NCBI GenBank assembly: GCA_913053655.1
Contig: CAJXFW010000010.1
Span: 1 to 35,241 of the forward strand
DNA length: 35,241 bases
Direction: 5' to 3'
From: an uncultured Thiogranum sp.
GTDB lineage: Bacteria > Pseudomonadota > Gammaproteobacteria > DSM-19610
Position numbers and translations under genes: made by a program. The notes under the pieces are model-generated. The model had not been told where the DNA came from. It made no database searches and saw only the letters and a program-made list of their open reading frames with translations. This document shows, one piece after another, positions 1-9,382 of this stretch (positions within the stretch are counted from its first letter, which is position 1; every line of letters starts with the position of its first letter).

Positions 1-537
1 AGCCTGCGTTGTGTGGAGTTGTCCCGGGCACAGGAAATTTGTCGCGCGTTACCGCTTTTTATCAGCGTGGTGGCGTTGTTCGTCGATGCGCAGCGTGAAC
101 AGGTGGAAAAGGTGTTGAGTGCAGTGCCAGTGGATGTGCTGCAGTTCCACGGCAGCGAAAGCGCCGAACAGTGTACAGGTTTCAGCCGGCCCTATATCAA
201 GGTCATAGGTATGCAGCCCGGCCTGGATTTACAATCTGTTATACAGTCGCACCCGGAGGCCAGCGGGTTTTTGCTGGATGCCTGGCAGCCGGATACCCAT
301 GGCGGAGGCGGTATCGCCTTTGACTGGGCAGAGGTGCCGGCCAGTACCGACAGGCCACTGATACTGGCCGGTGGCCTGACACCAGAGTCTGTAGGTGAAG
401 CGGTTGCCCGGACCCGGCCTTTTGCCGTTGATGTCAGCAGTGGTGTGGAGCTTGAGAAGGGCGTCAAGTCGACCGAAAAGATACAGGCATTTATGCGAGG
501 AGTAGAACGTGGTGACGCAAGCAAAGCGAACCGGTGA
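1..537 (+). CDS. trpF: Phosphoribosylanthranilate isomerase, 5' end cut by the window
   Basis: This enzyme converts phosphoribosylanthranilate to carboxyphenylaminodeoxyribulose phosphate, an Amadori step of tryptophan synthesis in the cytosol. The frame is open from base 1, so the gene starts outside the window; about 178 residues are visible of the usual 200 or so. The stretch [10 protein letters not shown], the [11 protein letters not shown] loop and the terminal AVDVSSGVE motif carry the phosphate-binding and catalytic Asp features of the TIM-barrel family. Its 3' end overlaps the start of trpB by 29 bases, which suggests translational coupling. The internal ATG/GTG-like codons near position 13 are not the true start. 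Confidence 0.95.
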   Translation, partial: SLRCVELSRAQEICRALPLFISVVALFVDAQREQVEKVLSAVPVDVLQFHGSESAEQCTGFSRPYIKVIGMQPGLDLQSVIQSHPEASGFLLDAWQPDTHGGGGIAFDWAEVPASTDRPLILAGGLTPESVGEAVARTRPFAVDVSSGVELEKGVKSTEKIQAFMRGVERGDASKANR

Positions 538-1741
538 GTCGGTGCCGTTAACCGGGTTGCCGGATGCCGGCGGGCATTTTGGGCCGTATGGCGGTCGCTT
601 TGTCGCGGAGACCCTGATGGGGCCGCTGGAAGAGTTGCGTCTGGCCTATGAAGCGTGTCGTCAGGATGCAGATTTCCAGGCTGAACTGGATCGTGATCTG
701 GCGCATTTTGTCGGTCGGCCCTCACCGCTGTACCACGCGGAACGCTGGAGTCAGCAGCTGGGTGGGGCACAGGTCTATCTGAAACGGGAAGACCTCAACC
801 ATACTGGCGCGCACAAGATTAATAACACGGTCGGTCAGGCATTACTTGCCAAACGTCTGGGCAAGAAACGCCTGATCGCGGAAACAGGTGCCGGGCAGCA
901 CGGTGTGGCGACGGCAACTGTTGCGGCACGCCTGGGCCTTGAATGTGTCGTGTACATGGGTTCCGAGGATATCAAACGCCAGACCATCAACGTTTACCGC
1001 ATGCGCTTGCTGGGTGCCGAAGTGGTCGCCGTTGAGTCGGGTTCCAAAACGTTGAAGGACGCGCTCAATGAGGCGATGCGTGACTGGGTAACCAATGTCG
1101 ACGACACCTTCTACATTATCGGTACTGTAGCCGGACCTCATCCCTACCCGGTTATGGTGCGTGATTTCCAGACCATCATTGGCCGTGAAGCGCGCGCACA
1201 GATACTGGAGCAGGCGGGCCGATTGCCGGACGGGCTGATCGCCTGTGTGGGTGGTGGTTCCAATGCCATCGGGCTGTTCTATCCCTTCCTGGAGGATACC
1301 GGTGTTGCCATGTATGGCGTCGAGGGCGGTGGTCACGGGATCGAAAGCGGGAAACACGCTGCGCCCCTGTGTGCAGGTCGTCCGGGCGTTCTGCACGGTA
1401 ACCGAACCTACCTGATGGAAGATAAGGATGGCCAGATTATCGAAACCCATTCGGTGTCGGCGGGACTCGACTATCCGGGCGTAGGGCCGGAGCACGCCTG
1501 GCTGAAGGACAACGGCCGGGCGCAGTATGTGGCCGCAACGGATGAGCAGGCGCTGAAAGCGTTCCATTCCCTGACCCGTATTGAAGGTATTATGCCGGCG
1601 CTGGAATCCAGCCATGCACTGGCTTACGCTATGCAACTGGCGCCTGAAATGGATAAAGATAAATTGCTGATCGTGAATCTCTCGGGTCGTGGCGACAAGG
1701 ATATCCATACCGTTGCTGCACTGGAAGGTATCCAGGTATGA
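509..1741 (+). CDS. trpB: Tryptophan synthase beta chain
   Basis: The beta subunit condenses indole with serine using pyridoxal phosphate, in a complex with TrpA. The protein has 410 residues, a normal length. Visible motifs are HKINN with PLP-binding Lys103, GAGQHG (about 127-132) and the cofactor-phosphate loop GGGSNA (about 248-253). The start is GTG at 509, preceded by AGGAG at 498-502 and lying inside the end of trpF; a second in-frame GTG follows immediately at 512 and is an equally spaced alternative. The stop overlaps trpA by four bases (ATGA). Identity is certain from the motifs and the neighbours. Confidence 0.97.
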   Translation: MVTQAKRTGESVPLTGLPDAGGHFGPYGGRFVAETLMGPLEELRLAYEACRQDADFQAELDRDLAHFVGRPSPLYHAERWSQQLGGAQVYLKREDLNHTGAHKINNTVGQALLAKRLGKKRLIAETGAGQHGVATATVAARLGLECVVYMGSEDIKRQTINVYRMRLLGAEVVAVESGSKTLKDALNEAMRDWVTNVDDTFYIIGTVAGPHPYPVMVRDFQTIIGREARAQILEQAGRLPDGLIACVGGGSNAIGLFYPFLEDTGVAMYGVEGGGHGIESGKHAAPLCAGRPGVLHGNRTYLMEDKDGQIIETHSVSAGLDYPGVGPEHAWLKDNGRAQYVAATDEQALKAFHSLTRIEGIMPALESSHALAYAMQLAPEMDKDKLLIVNLSGRGDKDIHTVAALEGIQV

Positions 1742-2544
1742 GTCGTATTACCGCACGCTTTGAGTCCTTGCGCGAGCGCGGACGTAAAGCGCTTATTCCT
1801 TACATTACTGCCGGTGATCCACAACCGTCGGTGACGGTACCGCTGTTGCACGCGCTGGTGGAAGCCGGTGCTGATGTGCTGGAACTGGGTGTCCCGTTTT
1901 CGGATCCCATGGCCGATGGCCCGGTGATCCAGGCCGCCTGCGAGCGGGCGCTGGCGCATCATGTCAACCTGCACCAGGTGCTCGATATGGTGCGCGGTTT
2001 TCGGGAACAGGACAATGAGACGCCGGTGGTACTGATGGGTTATCTCAATCCGGTGGAAGCGATGGGGTATGACACCTTTGCCAGTGCGGCCCATTCGGCC
2101 GGAGTGGATGGTGTGCTGACCGTTGACTTGCCGCCGGAGGAAGCCGGCGAGCTGGTTGCCTGTCTGAAGACAGAGCAGCTGGACCCGATTTTTCTGGCAG
2201 CGCCCAACAGCGACGATGAGCGTATTCGCCTGATGACGGAAAACGGGGGCGGTTTCCTTTACTATGTATCCTTCAAGGGTGTTACCGGTGCCAGTCACCT
2301 GGATGTTCAGTCGGTAGCCGACAAGCTTGAGCGGATTCGCCACAATACCGGGTTACCGGTGGGTGTCGGCTTCGGTATTCGCGATGCTGATACAGCGGCG
2401 CAAATTGCCGGGTTTGCTGACGCCGTGGTGGTGGGCAGTGCGCTGGTTAATCGTATCGCTGCGCTGGCTGACCAGCCCGGTCGGATAGCGCTTGAGGCAC
2501 CGCAGATTATCGCAGAGATGCGGGCGGCAATGGATCAGGTCTGA
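1738..2544 (+). CDS. trpA: Tryptophan synthase alpha chain
   Basis: The alpha subunit cleaves indole-3-glycerol phosphate to indole, which is channelled to TrpB. The 268 residues match the family length. The catalytic pair is in place: Glu49 in ADVLELG and Asp60 in FSDPMADGP, with the same numbering as the E. coli enzyme. The phosphate-binding GVGFGI loop follows near residue 210. The start ATG overlaps the trpB stop (ATGA), so the two subunits are probably made by coupled translation in equal amounts. accD follows after 18 bases and may share the transcript. Confidence 0.97.
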   Translation: MSRITARFESLRERGRKALIPYITAGDPQPSVTVPLLHALVEAGADVLELGVPFSDPMADGPVIQAACERALAHHVNLHQVLDMVRGFREQDNETPVVLMGYLNPVEAMGYDTFASAAHSAGVDGVLTVDLPPEEAGELVACLKTEQLDPIFLAAPNSDDERIRLMTENGGGFLYYVSFKGVTGASHLDVQSVADKLERIRHNTGLPVGVGFGIRDADTAAQIAGFADAVVVGSALVNRIAALADQPGRIALEAPQIIAEMRAAMDQV

Positions 2545-2562
2545 CATTCAGGAACCGTACTA

Positions 2563-3426
2563 ATGAGCTGGTTTGAGAAATTGATGCCGTCGCGCATCAG
2601 AACCGAAAACAAGGACAAACGAACCGTCCCCGAAGGTTTGTGGAGCAAGTGTACTTCCTGTGATGCGGTGCTTTACCGTGCCGAACTGGAGCGCAATCAG
2701 GATGTCTGTCCCAAGTGTGGTTATCATATCCGCATCGGCGCCCGTCGACGTCTGGATCTCTTTCTGGATGAAGAACCGCGCGAGGAGATCGGCGCGGATG
2801 TGCAGCCGATCGATCCGCTGAAGTTCAAGGACAGCAAGAAATATATCGATCGTTTAAAGCTGGCACAGAAAGCCACCAGTGAGGACGATGCACTGGTCGT
2901 GATGCGCGGACAGGTTGATGGTATTCCGCTGGTGGCTGCCGCTTTCGAATTTGGTTTCATGGGCGGTTCCATGGGTTCTGTGGTCGGCGAACGTTTTGTG
3001 CGCGCGGTTAACTCCAGTCTTGACCACAATATTCCGTTGGTGTGTTTTACCGCCAGTGGTGGTGCACGCATGCAGGAAGCGCTGTTGTCGCTGATGCAGA
3101 TGGCGAAGACCAGCGCAGCGCTGGCACGTCTTTCCAGGGCCGGTATTCCTTTTATATCAGTGCTGACTGACCCCACTATGGGCGGTGTATCCGCCAGTCT
3201 GGGGATGCTCGGCGACATCAATATCGGCGAACCCAAAGCACTGGTCGGTTTTGCAGGCCCGCGTGTTATCGAACAGACGGTGCATGAAACCCTGCCGGAG
3301 GGCTTCCAGCGCAGCGAGTTCCTGCTTGAGCACGGCGCCATTGACCTGATCGTCGACCGGCGTGAAATGCGTGAACGTATTGCGTCCCTGCTGGCGATCC
3401 TGACGCATCACGCGCCGCTCGAATAA
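2563..3426 (+). CDS. accD: Acetyl-CoA carboxylase carboxyltransferase subunit beta
   Basis: AccD forms the carboxyltransferase with AccA and transfers the carboxyl group from biotin to acetyl-CoA, the first committed step of fatty acid synthesis. The 287-residue protein begins with the family hallmark MSWFEKLMP and a four-cysteine zinc ribbon (Cys30, Cys33, Cys49, Cys52), followed by the crotonase-like carboxyltransferase domain with the glycine-rich TASGGARM and GGVSASLGM loops. An AGGAA ribosome-binding site precedes the ATG. In relatives folC follows almost directly; here about 250 bases intervene, occupied largely by a repeat element. Confidence 0.97.
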   Translation: MSWFEKLMPSRIRTENKDKRTVPEGLWSKCTSCDAVLYRAELERNQDVCPKCGYHIRIGARRRLDLFLDEEPREEIGADVQPIDPLKFKDSKKYIDRLKLAQKATSEDDALVVMRGQVDGIPLVAAAFEFGFMGGSMGSVVGERFVRAVNSSLDHNIPLVCFTASGGARMQEALLSLMQMAKTSAALARLSRAGIPFISVLTDPTMGGVSASLGMLGDINIGEPKALVGFAGPRVIEQTVHETLPEGFQRSEFLLEHGAIDLIVDRREMRERIASLLAILTHHAPLE

Positions 3427-3487
3427 CGCTGTGACCCGTGCGCGAGTTTTGCTGATGCTGGGTAGTGTCCACCCACTAAAGAATAGC

Positions 3488-3508
3488 TCTCGCAAAGATC
3501 GCAAAGTT
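3488..3508. repeat. Possible half copy of the hairpin repeat seen at 13633-13707
   Basis: The sequence CGCAAAGATCGCAAAG here matches one arm of the perfect hairpin repeat at 13633-13707 read from its right side (CGCAAAGATCGCCAAG), with one difference over about 16 bases. Only one arm is recognisable, and the MITE-like element starts directly after it at 3509. The match is short, so shared ancestry is an inference. Confidence 0.3.
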
Positions 3509-3626
3509 CTAGGGAAACTCTGATTAATTCGTCATACCGGCGAAAGCCGGTATCCAACTCATTGAACCCACTGGATTCTGGCATACGCCAGAATGACGGA
3601 AAACGAATTAATCAGAGTTTTCCTAG
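3509..3626. mobile_element. MITE-like element with 23-bp terminal inverted repeats and two internal hairpins
   Basis: The ends at 3509-3531 and 3604-3626 are inverted repeats matching at 22 of 23 positions. Both are bounded by CTAG, which may be part of the repeat or a target duplication. Inside are two perfect 8-bp stem-loops: 3534-3553 (ATACCGGC, loop GAAA, GCCGGTAT) and 3575-3594 (ATTCTGGC, loop ATAC, GCCAGAAT). The two stem-loops, with flanking GTC and TCCA, are themselves inverted copies of one another. The element encodes nothing and has no transposase, so it would need a partner transposase elsewhere. It sits between accD and folC, 47 bases upstream of the preferred folC start. Hairpins of the form ATTCCGGCGAAAGCCGGAAT are a familiar dispersed motif in beta- and gammaproteobacteria. 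Confidence 0.85.
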
Positions 3627-3673
3627 CTTATTGTTACCAAAAATATCTTCGCTTGTGGACGAAGACCGGATAC

Positions 3674-4957
3674 ATGACTGAACCCCCGCGCTTTGCAACA
3701 CTGCAACACTGGCTGGACTGGCAGGAGACGCTGCACCCGTCCGCGATTGACCTGGGGCTGGGTCGGGTAGGCCGTGTTGCGGACCATTTACAGTGCCGCA
3801 GCCCGGCACCACTGGTTATTTCGGTGGCAGGAACCAACGGTAAAGGGTCTTCAGTCGCCATGCTGGAGGCTATCCTGTCAAGGGCCGGTTACCGGGTCGG
3901 GTGTTATACCTCACCGCACCTGTTGCGCTACAACGAAAGACTTCGCCTGTGTGGTGAAGAGGTTTCAGACCAGGCTTTGTGCGAAGCCTTCACTCGTATT
4001 GATCAGGCGCGTGGTGAGGATTCACTGACCTATTTTGAATTTGGCACGCTGGCGGCGCTGGATATCATGAGTCGCGAAGCGCTGGACGTAGCGCTGCTGG
4101 AAGTCGGGCTGGGTGGGCGGCTGGACGCCGTGAATATTGTTGATGCGGATGCGGCCATGATGACCAGTATCGGTATCGACCATACCGAATGGCTGGGCGC
4201 AGACCGGGAATCCATTGCCCGGGAAAAAGCCGGTATTATGCGCGCTGCGTGTCCCGCGGTGTGCGGAGACACCGATCCCCCGCACAGCCTGCGCACCGAG
4301 GCAGACAGAATCGGCACCGGTTTGCAGGTACTCGGGCAGGATTTCAGCATCCGGGAGACCGCTCGGGGCTGGCACTGGCAGGGTGGGCATAGCCATTATC
4401 GTGATTTACCGCGACCTGCATTGCCCGGAGCGCATCAGCTGGCCAATGCCGCTGCCGTTCTCATGCTCCTGGAGATGCTCGAAGCGCGGTTACCGGTGAC
4501 TGAGAAATCCGTTCGGGCCGGCCTGAAATGGGTCAAGCTGGCGGGGCGCGTGCAGCGGCTGACGGGCAGGGTGGAACAGGTGCTGGATGTGTCACATAAT
4601 GCGCAGGCGGCGCTGGCGTTAGCGGATGCGCTCAGAAATATACCGCTGGCGGGTGGGACACATGCGGTGCTCGGTATGATGCGGGACAAGGATACAGCGT
4701 CCTACGCGCGCGCCCTTGATCCACAGGTGTCCTGCTGGTACCCGGTGGGACTGGCAATTGGGCGCGCCGGTTCGGCTGAGCAATTGCGGGCAAAGATTGA
4801 GCCGGTAGTCGGTGATGCACGCATAAGTACCTGCCAGTCTGTTGCGGATGCGATGGAGTTGTTAAAACACAAAGCGGAGTCCGGTGATCGTGTGTTGGTC
4901 TGTGGCTCTTTTTACACCGTAGCTGAATGGACCGCGTTGCGGCCCGGGTTTGGATAA
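3674..4957 (+). CDS. folC: Bifunctional dihydrofolate synthase / folylpolyglutamate synthase
   Basis: FolC joins glutamate to dihydropteroate and then extends the glutamate tail of folates, using ATP. The 427-residue protein has the Mur-ligase-type P-loop AGTNGKGSS near residues 52-60 and the family signature IGIDHTEWLG followed by AREKAGIMR. I chose ATG 3674 because MTEPPRFATLQHWLDW aligns with typical FolC starts. The frame stays open to an ATG at 3593, but that codon lies inside the MITE-like element and its 27 extra codons are element sequence; TTG 3653 is another option. The ribosome-binding site is weak. Eight bases separate the stop from dedD. Confidence 0.95.
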   Translation: MTEPPRFATLQHWLDWQETLHPSAIDLGLGRVGRVADHLQCRSPAPLVISVAGTNGKGSSVAMLEAILSRAGYRVGCYTSPHLLRYNERLRLCGEEVSDQALCEAFTRIDQARGEDSLTYFEFGTLAALDIMSREALDVALLEVGLGGRLDAVNIVDADAAMMTSIGIDHTEWLGADRESIAREKAGIMRAACPAVCGDTDPPHSLRTEADRIGTGLQVLGQDFSIRETARGWHWQGGHSHYRDLPRPALPGAHQLANAAAVLMLLEMLEARLPVTEKSVRAGLKWVKLAGRVQRLTGRVEQVLDVSHNAQAALALADALRNIPLAGGTHAVLGMMRDKDTASYARALDPQVSCWYPVGLAIGRAGSAEQLRAKIEPVVGDARISTCQSVADAMELLKHKAESGDRVLVCGSFYTVAEWTALRPGFG

Positions 4958-4965
4958 CGATCAAG

Positions 4966-5550
4966 ATGGATACCCCGTTAAAGCAGCGCCTGATCGGCGC
5001 CATTGTATTGGTTGCCCTGGGCGTTATCTTTGTGCCCATGATTCTGGAAGGCCCCGACCGGACGCTGGTGCCGGAGATGGCAGCATTGCCGGTACCTGAA
5101 GATCGGGCGATCAGTCCACCACTCGAATCATTTCCGGCACCCGACGCCATACCGGTGGAGCCGGAAATATCCACCGTTCTGACCGACCTGCCGCCGGTAT
5201 CCGGGTCAGACGCGGCAGGCGAATCCGCTCAGCCGGTTGTCGAGCCCGAGCCGGAACCCGAACCGGTAGCAGTAAAGCCTGAATCCCGAAATAAACCGGC
5301 GAAGCCCGGCCCTCTGAGCAGCTGGGTGGTGCAGATGGGCAGTTTTTCCAGCGAGAAAAATGCCTTGCGCCTGCGCGACAAGCTACGCAAGAGTGGTTTT
5401 GCAACCCAGGTGGAGAAGGTCAGGATCGAGGGGAAATCACGCTACAGGGTGCGTGTCGGTCCGTTCCTGAAACGGGTAGAAGCGCAGCACAGCCAAAAAC
5501 AGATACAGGACAAGCTTACCCTCAAAGGGCGTGTGCTTTCCTACCCCTGA
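4966..5550 (+). CDS. dedD: SPOR-domain protein of the DedD type, inner-membrane anchored
   Basis: DedD-type proteins gather at the septum by binding denuded peptidoglycan and help constriction. The 194-residue protein has a short cytoplasmic N-terminus, one membrane helix at about residues 10-27, a proline- and glutamate-rich linker with an EPEPEPEP run near 93-100, and a SPOR domain from about 118 (SSWVVQMGSF) to the end (RYRVRVGPF inside). ATG 4966 was chosen over an in-frame upstream ATG at 4927, which lies inside folC and would add 13 residues before the membrane helix. The position between folC and cvpA is the conserved one. Confidence 0.92.
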   Translation: MDTPLKQRLIGAIVLVALGVIFVPMILEGPDRTLVPEMAALPVPEDRAISPPLESFPAPDAIPVEPEISTVLTDLPPVSGSDAAGESAQPVVEPEPEPEPVAVKPESRNKPAKPGPLSSWVVQMGSFSSEKNALRLRDKLRKSGFATQVEKVRIEGKSRYRVRVGPFLKRVEAQHSQKQIQDKLTLKGRVLSYP

Positions 5551-5643
5551 ATACCGGTCGCCATGATCACTCATCTTCGAGTAAAATAAGCAGATGCATT
5601 GTTTCGACAGGCGGCGCGCCCGGCGCCACAGCAGGGTTGTCGG

Positions 5644-6132
5644 GTGATCTGGGTAGACTATATTCTACTGGTCATTGTCGCCGTTTCGGCTTTGTTGAGC
5701 CTGTGGCGCGGGTTCATGAAGGAAGCGCTTTCCCTGCTTAGCTGGATCGCGGCACTGTGGATCGGCATGCTGTTTTTCTATGACCTTGCCAGAGTGATGC
5801 GGGACTGGATTGATACACCGACGATTCGCAATGTCGTCGCATTTGGATTGCTTTTCATCGGTACCTTGATGGTCGGAGGGCTGGTGGGCTACCTGGCGGG
5901 ACAGCTGGTCTCCAGGAGCGGGTTGACATCCACTGACCGCATACTGGGCATGATATTCGGCATTGCCCGCGGGATAGTGGTTGTTGCTGTGCTGGTCATG
6001 CTGGCCGGCCTGACGAGCGTGCCCCAGGATCCCTGGTGGCAGGAGTCGATACTGCTGGGATATTTTCAGGATATAGCGTTGTGGCTGCGCAGTTTTTTGC
6101 CGGCCGATATTGCGGAGCGTATCCGTTTCTGA
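5644..6132 (+). CDS. cvpA: CvpA family inner-membrane protein
   Basis: CvpA is a small multi-pass membrane protein first linked to colicin V production and more widely to envelope integrity; its biochemical role is unsettled. Starting at GTG 5644 gives 162 residues, the same length as the E. coli protein, with VDYILLVIVAVSALLSLWRGF as the first membrane segment and further hydrophobic segments near residues 28-45, 65-90 and 105-125. A TTG at 5599 in the same frame would add 15 unlikely residues. The Shine-Dalgarno sequence is poor. The gene lies between dedD and purF, as in many gammaproteobacteria. Confidence 0.92.
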   Translation: MIWVDYILLVIVAVSALLSLWRGFMKEALSLLSWIAALWIGMLFFYDLARVMRDWIDTPTIRNVVAFGLLFIGTLMVGGLVGYLAGQLVSRSGLTSTDRILGMIFGIARGIVVVAVLVMLAGLTSVPQDPWWQESILLGYFQDIALWLRSFLPADIAERIRF

Positions 6133-6170
6133 GTTTCAACGAACGTTTTTGACGCCGAGGTTTAAAACTA

Positions 6171-7682
6171 GTGTGTGGCATTGTCGGTATTGTTTCTTAC
6201 GACGCAGTTAACCAGTCGATCTATGACGCGCTAACGGTATTGCAACACCGCGGACAGGATGCGGCCGGGATTATAACCTGCGAAGGTAGCAAATTGTGGC
6301 TGCGCAAGGACAATGGCCTGGTACGCGATGTGTTTCATACGCGTCACATGCTCACCCTGCGCGGTAATATGGGTATCGGACACGTGCGCTACCCGACCGC
6401 CGGTTGCGAGAGTTCCGCCGAAGCCCAGCCTTTTTACGTGAATTCCCCTTACGGTATTACACTGGCACATAACGGCAACCTGACCAATGCGGAAGAATTG
6501 AAGCAGAACCTGTTTCGTGAGGATCTGCGCCATCTCAACACCGACTCGGATTCCGAGGTGCTGCTGAATGTCCTGGCGCATGAATTGCAGCGCTGTGGCA
6601 AGTTACGCCTCAACGAGGACGATGTTTTTACTGCGGTGTCGGCAGTGCACCGCCGCTGTCATGGTGCTTATGCAGCAGTTGCCATGATTACCGGTTTCGG
6701 GGTGGTGGCGTTTCGCGACCCCTATGGCATCCGGCCACTGGTCTACGGCTGTCGCGAAACAGACAAGGGCGTCGAATTCATGGTGGCATCAGAGAGTGTC
6801 GCGCTGGACCAGCTGGGTTTTGAGCTGGCAGGCGACGTGCGTCCCGGCGAAGCCGTTTTCCTGGGCAAGAATGGCAACATGGCGAAACGTCAATGTGCTG
6901 AAAATCCGGGCTATGCACCCTGTATTTTCGAGCACGTATACCTGGCGCGCCCGGATTCGATTATCGACGATGTATCGGTGTACAAGGCGCGCTTGCGCAT
7001 GGGTGAATCGCTGGCTGAAAAAATCCTGCGCGAGCGTCCGCAACACGATATTGATGTCGTCATACCGATTCCCGACACCAGTCGTACCGCGGCCCTGCAA
7101 CTGGCCAACAGCCTGGGGGTCAAGTATCGCGAGGGTTTTATCAAGAACCGCTATATCGGGCGAACGTTTATCATGCCGGGCCAGCAGGAACGCAAGAAGT
7201 CCGTGCGCCAGAAACTGAATGCCATTGATCTGGAATTCCGCGGCAAGAACGTTATGTTGGTGGATGATTCCATTGTACGCGGAACCACGTCCCAGCAGAT
7301 TATCCAGATGGCGCGCGATGCCGGTGCCAAGAGCGTCTATTTTGCCTCGGCAGCACCCCCGGTGCGCTATCCCAACGTCTACGGTATCGATATGCCGACC
7401 CGGGAAGAGCTGATCGCGCACAATAGAAGCGTTGAACAGATTGCCGATGTTATCGGCGCTGACTGGCTGATATTCCAGGATCTGGAAGACCTGATCGATG
7501 CCGTGCAAAAGGGTAATTCTGAAATAAGGTCGTTTGACTGTTCGGTGTTTACCGGTGAGTACATAACGGGTGAGGTGACCGGCGATTATCTCTCTCATCT
7601 GGAGAAAATACGCAGTGATTCCGCCAAGAAAAAACGGCGCCTGTCCGAGGATGAAGTGATCGGGATGCACAATAACGCTTGA
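6171..7682 (+). CDS. purF: Amidophosphoribosyltransferase
   Basis: PurF makes phosphoribosylamine from PRPP and glutamine, the first step of purine synthesis. The protein has 503 residues. The GTG start is followed at once by Cys2 (MCGIVGI), which becomes the N-terminal nucleophile of the glutaminase domain after methionine removal. The C-terminal phosphoribosyltransferase domain has the PRPP loop [13 protein letters not shown] near residues 361-373. The motif HNGNLTN in the glutaminase half is also visible. GAGG lies 11 bases before the GTG. The gene closes the accD-folC-dedD-cvpA-purF run. Confidence 0.97.
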   Translation: MCGIVGIVSYDAVNQSIYDALTVLQHRGQDAAGIITCEGSKLWLRKDNGLVRDVFHTRHMLTLRGNMGIGHVRYPTAGCESSAEAQPFYVNSPYGITLAHNGNLTNAEELKQNLFREDLRHLNTDSDSEVLLNVLAHELQRCGKLRLNEDDVFTAVSAVHRRCHGAYAAVAMITGFGVVAFRDPYGIRPLVYGCRETDKGVEFMVASESVALDQLGFELAGDVRPGEAVFLGKNGNMAKRQCAENPGYAPCIFEHVYLARPDSIIDDVSVYKARLRMGESLAEKILRERPQHDIDVVIPIPDTSRTAALQLANSLGVKYREGFIKNRYIGRTFIMPGQQERKKSVRQKLNAIDLEFRGKNVMLVDDSIVRGTTSQQIIQMARDAGAKSVYFASAAPPVRYPNVYGIDMPTREELIAHNRSVEQIADVIGADWLIFQDLEDLIDAVQKGNSEIRSFDCSVFTGEYITGEVTGDYLSHLEKIRSDSAKKKRRLSEDEVIGMHNNA

Positions 7683-7722
7683 CCGGGCCTGTCGGTTTTG
7701 TCTACTCTTGTGCTGCGCCGAT

Positions 7723-7751
7723 TTGAGATTCAGCTTGCGGGCGCGTAAAAA
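7723..7751 (+). promoter_or_regulatory. Candidate sigma-70 promoter for metZ
   Basis: TTGAGA at 7723-7728 matches five of six -35 bases. A 17-bp spacer leads to TAAAAA at 7746-7751, which matches four of six -10 bases. Transcription would begin near 7758, about 80 bases before the metZ start. The match is moderate and was judged by eye. Confidence 0.35.
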
Positions 7752-7771
7752 ATGCGGCTAAAGCGATGGCA

Positions 7772-7805
7772 CCTGCTTTCGTTATTGGCCGAAGGCGGGT
7801 TTTTT
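7772..7805 (+). terminator. Rho-independent terminator between purF and metZ
   Basis: A 10-bp stem (CCTGCTTTCG with CGAAGGCGGG, two G-T pairs) closes an 8-base loop and is followed by six T residues at 7800-7805. It most simply ends the purF transcript. It also lies downstream of the candidate metZ promoter, so it could act in the metZ leader. Confidence 0.7.
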
Positions 7806-7840
7806 ATTGCCCGTCCCTGAGAATTCGACAGGAGAGGGTT

Positions 7841-9022
7841 ATGCCCGACACAAAAGATACATTGCCCGGTTTTGAAACGCTGGCGGTTCGTGCCGGGCAG
7901 CAGCGCACGGCCGAGTGCGAGCACGCAGAACCGATTTTTCCGACCTCCAGTTATGTCTTCGAGAGTGCGGCAGATGCAGCCGCACGTTTTTCCGGAGAGC
8001 GGCCGGGGAACATCTATTCACGTTTTACCAATCCCACCGTGCGAACTTTCGAACAGCGCCTGGCGGCTCTGGAAGGCGGTGAGCGTTGTGTGGCGACCGC
8101 CTCCGGCATGTCGGCCATCTACGCGACCTGCGCGGGCCTGTTGCAGTCCGGTGATCATGTGGTGTCCTCGCGCAGTATTTTTGGCAGCACGACCTTGCTG
8201 TTCACTAATTTTCTGCACAAGTTCGGTATTGAGACAACCTTTGTCGCCCAGGATGACCTGTCGGGTTGGGAAGGCGCCATACGGCCGGAGACCCGACTGC
8301 TGTTTCTGGAAACGCCCTCGAATCCATTGACTGAAGTGGCCGATATTGCCGCACTGGCTGACCTGGCCCACACCCACAAGTGCTTGCTGGTGGTGGATAA
8401 TTGTTTTTGTACCCCGGCACTGCAACGCCCGCTGTCGCTTGGCGCCGATATCGTCATCCATTCGGCGACCAAGTATCTGGATGGACAGGGCCGCTGTATG
8501 GGTGGCGCAGTGGTTGGACGCGAAGATGTTGTTGGCGAAGGCGTGTACGGTTTCCTGCGCACCTGCGGGCCAACCATGAGCCCGTTCAATGCCTGGGTGT
8601 TCCTGAAGGGCCTGGAGACGCTGTCGATCCGCATGCAGGCACATTGTGTGTCGGCACAGCTGTTGGCGGACTGGCTCCAGGATCAGCCTGCCGTTAGCCG
8701 AGTGTATTATCCCGGACTGGCATCCCACCCCCAGCATGAACTGGCGACCCGGCAGCAGTCCGGTTTCGGCGGTATTGTCGCATTTGATCTGAAGGGTGGT
8801 CAGGAAGCTGCCTGGAAATTGATAGACGCAACCCGCATCTGTTCCATAACGGCAAATCTGGGTGACACAAAAACGACCATAACGCACCCGGCGACAACCA
8901 CGCACGGTCGTCTCACACCGCAGCAACGTGAGGAAGCAGGAATATCCGATGGACTGGTTCGGGTGGCGGTCGGTCTGGAATCCGTCGATGATCTGCGCGC
9001 GGATCTGGCGCGCGGACTTTAG
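7841..9022 (+). CDS. metZ: O-succinylhomoserine sulfhydrylase
   Basis: This PLP enzyme of the Cys/Met metabolism family makes homocysteine directly from O-succinylhomoserine and sulfide. The 393-residue protein has the PLP lysine Lys211 in HSATKYLDGQGR, and the tail sequence ISDGLVRVAVGLES typical of the family. Starting at ATG 7841 is supported by GGAGAGG at 7831-7837; the frame is open to ATG 7766, but that extension crosses the terminator hairpin. Assignment to metZ rather than metB or metC rests on the purF-metZ gene order known from Pseudomonas and on overall resemblance; substrate choice cannot be proved from sequence alone. Confidence 0.9.
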   Translation: MPDTKDTLPGFETLAVRAGQQRTAECEHAEPIFPTSSYVFESAADAAARFSGERPGNIYSRFTNPTVRTFEQRLAALEGGERCVATASGMSAIYATCAGLLQSGDHVVSSRSIFGSTTLLFTNFLHKFGIETTFVAQDDLSGWEGAIRPETRLLFLETPSNPLTEVADIAALADLAHTHKCLLVVDNCFCTPALQRPLSLGADIVIHSATKYLDGQGRCMGGAVVGREDVVGEGVYGFLRTCGPTMSPFNAWVFLKGLETLSIRMQAHCVSAQLLADWLQDQPAVSRVYYPGLASHPQHELATRQQSGFGGIVAFDLKGGQEAAWKLIDATRICSITANLGDTKTTITHPATTTHGRLTPQQREEAGISDGLVRVAVGLESVDDLRADLARGL

Positions 9023-9040
9023 GGGGACCCGCTGCGTTTA

Positions 9041-9382
9041 TTACGTGGCCAGCAGGCTGATTTTACCGACCCCCCAGCGCTGGAAATCCTCGAAACCCAC
9101 ATCGGTTTTATCTGCGATGTCGGAGTTGGAGGGGACACGGGAAATATTCACAGTACAGGTACTGGTTAGTGCCCGGTCGATCTTGTCCTCGGTGTAGTGG
9201 GGCAGGACCAGTAGCAATTCAATCATTTCGTGGTTAAATTCTACCGGTGTATCGAGGCGCAGCAGATAATAGTTGTCACGCATAGGTCCCTTCAGCACCG
9301 CAACGCCTGCAACCGTCAGCGGGTTCTGGCCTTTGTACTCATAGGGTTCGTAGACTTCAAGGACATGTTGTTGTTCGCCCAT
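9041..9382 (-). CDS. Hypothetical protein, family not recognised
   Basis: An open minus-strand frame ending 18 bases from the metZ stop. From ATG 9382 it gives 113 residues, with AGGAAA and GAGG just upstream. The frame stays open past a TTG at 9442 to a stop near 9470, so the true start could be 20 or more residues earlier. The protein is acidic, has no signal peptide or membrane helix, and seems rich in beta strands; a central NYYLLRLDTPVEF and LLVLPHYTEDKIDRAL give it a plausible folded core. I know no motif that assigns a function. It is convergent with metZ and divergent from the next gene. Confidence 0.55.
   Translation of the reverse strand: MGEQQHVLEVYEPYEYKGQNPLTVAGVAVLKGPMRDNYYLLRLDTPVEFNHEMIELLLVLPHYTEDKIDRALTSTCTVNISRVPSNSDIADKTDVGFEDFQRWGVGKISLLAT

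Noticed and set aside
842-1708. A 288-residue minus-strand open frame inside trpB
   Set aside because: Shadow frame opposite a certain gene; the product has no family features.
3427-3480. An insertion-sequence end near GGGTAGTGTCCACCC
   Set aside because: Only a short imperfect palindrome is present, with no transposase and no matching second end.
3593-3673. An earlier folC start giving 27 more residues
   Set aside because: The codons are those of the MITE-like element, and the added residues are unlike FolC. I kept it as a finding but not as the start.
7683-7840. A SAM or other methionine riboswitch upstream of metZ
   Set aside because: I could not find the conserved cores or pseudoknot arrangement; only a simple terminator hairpin is visible.
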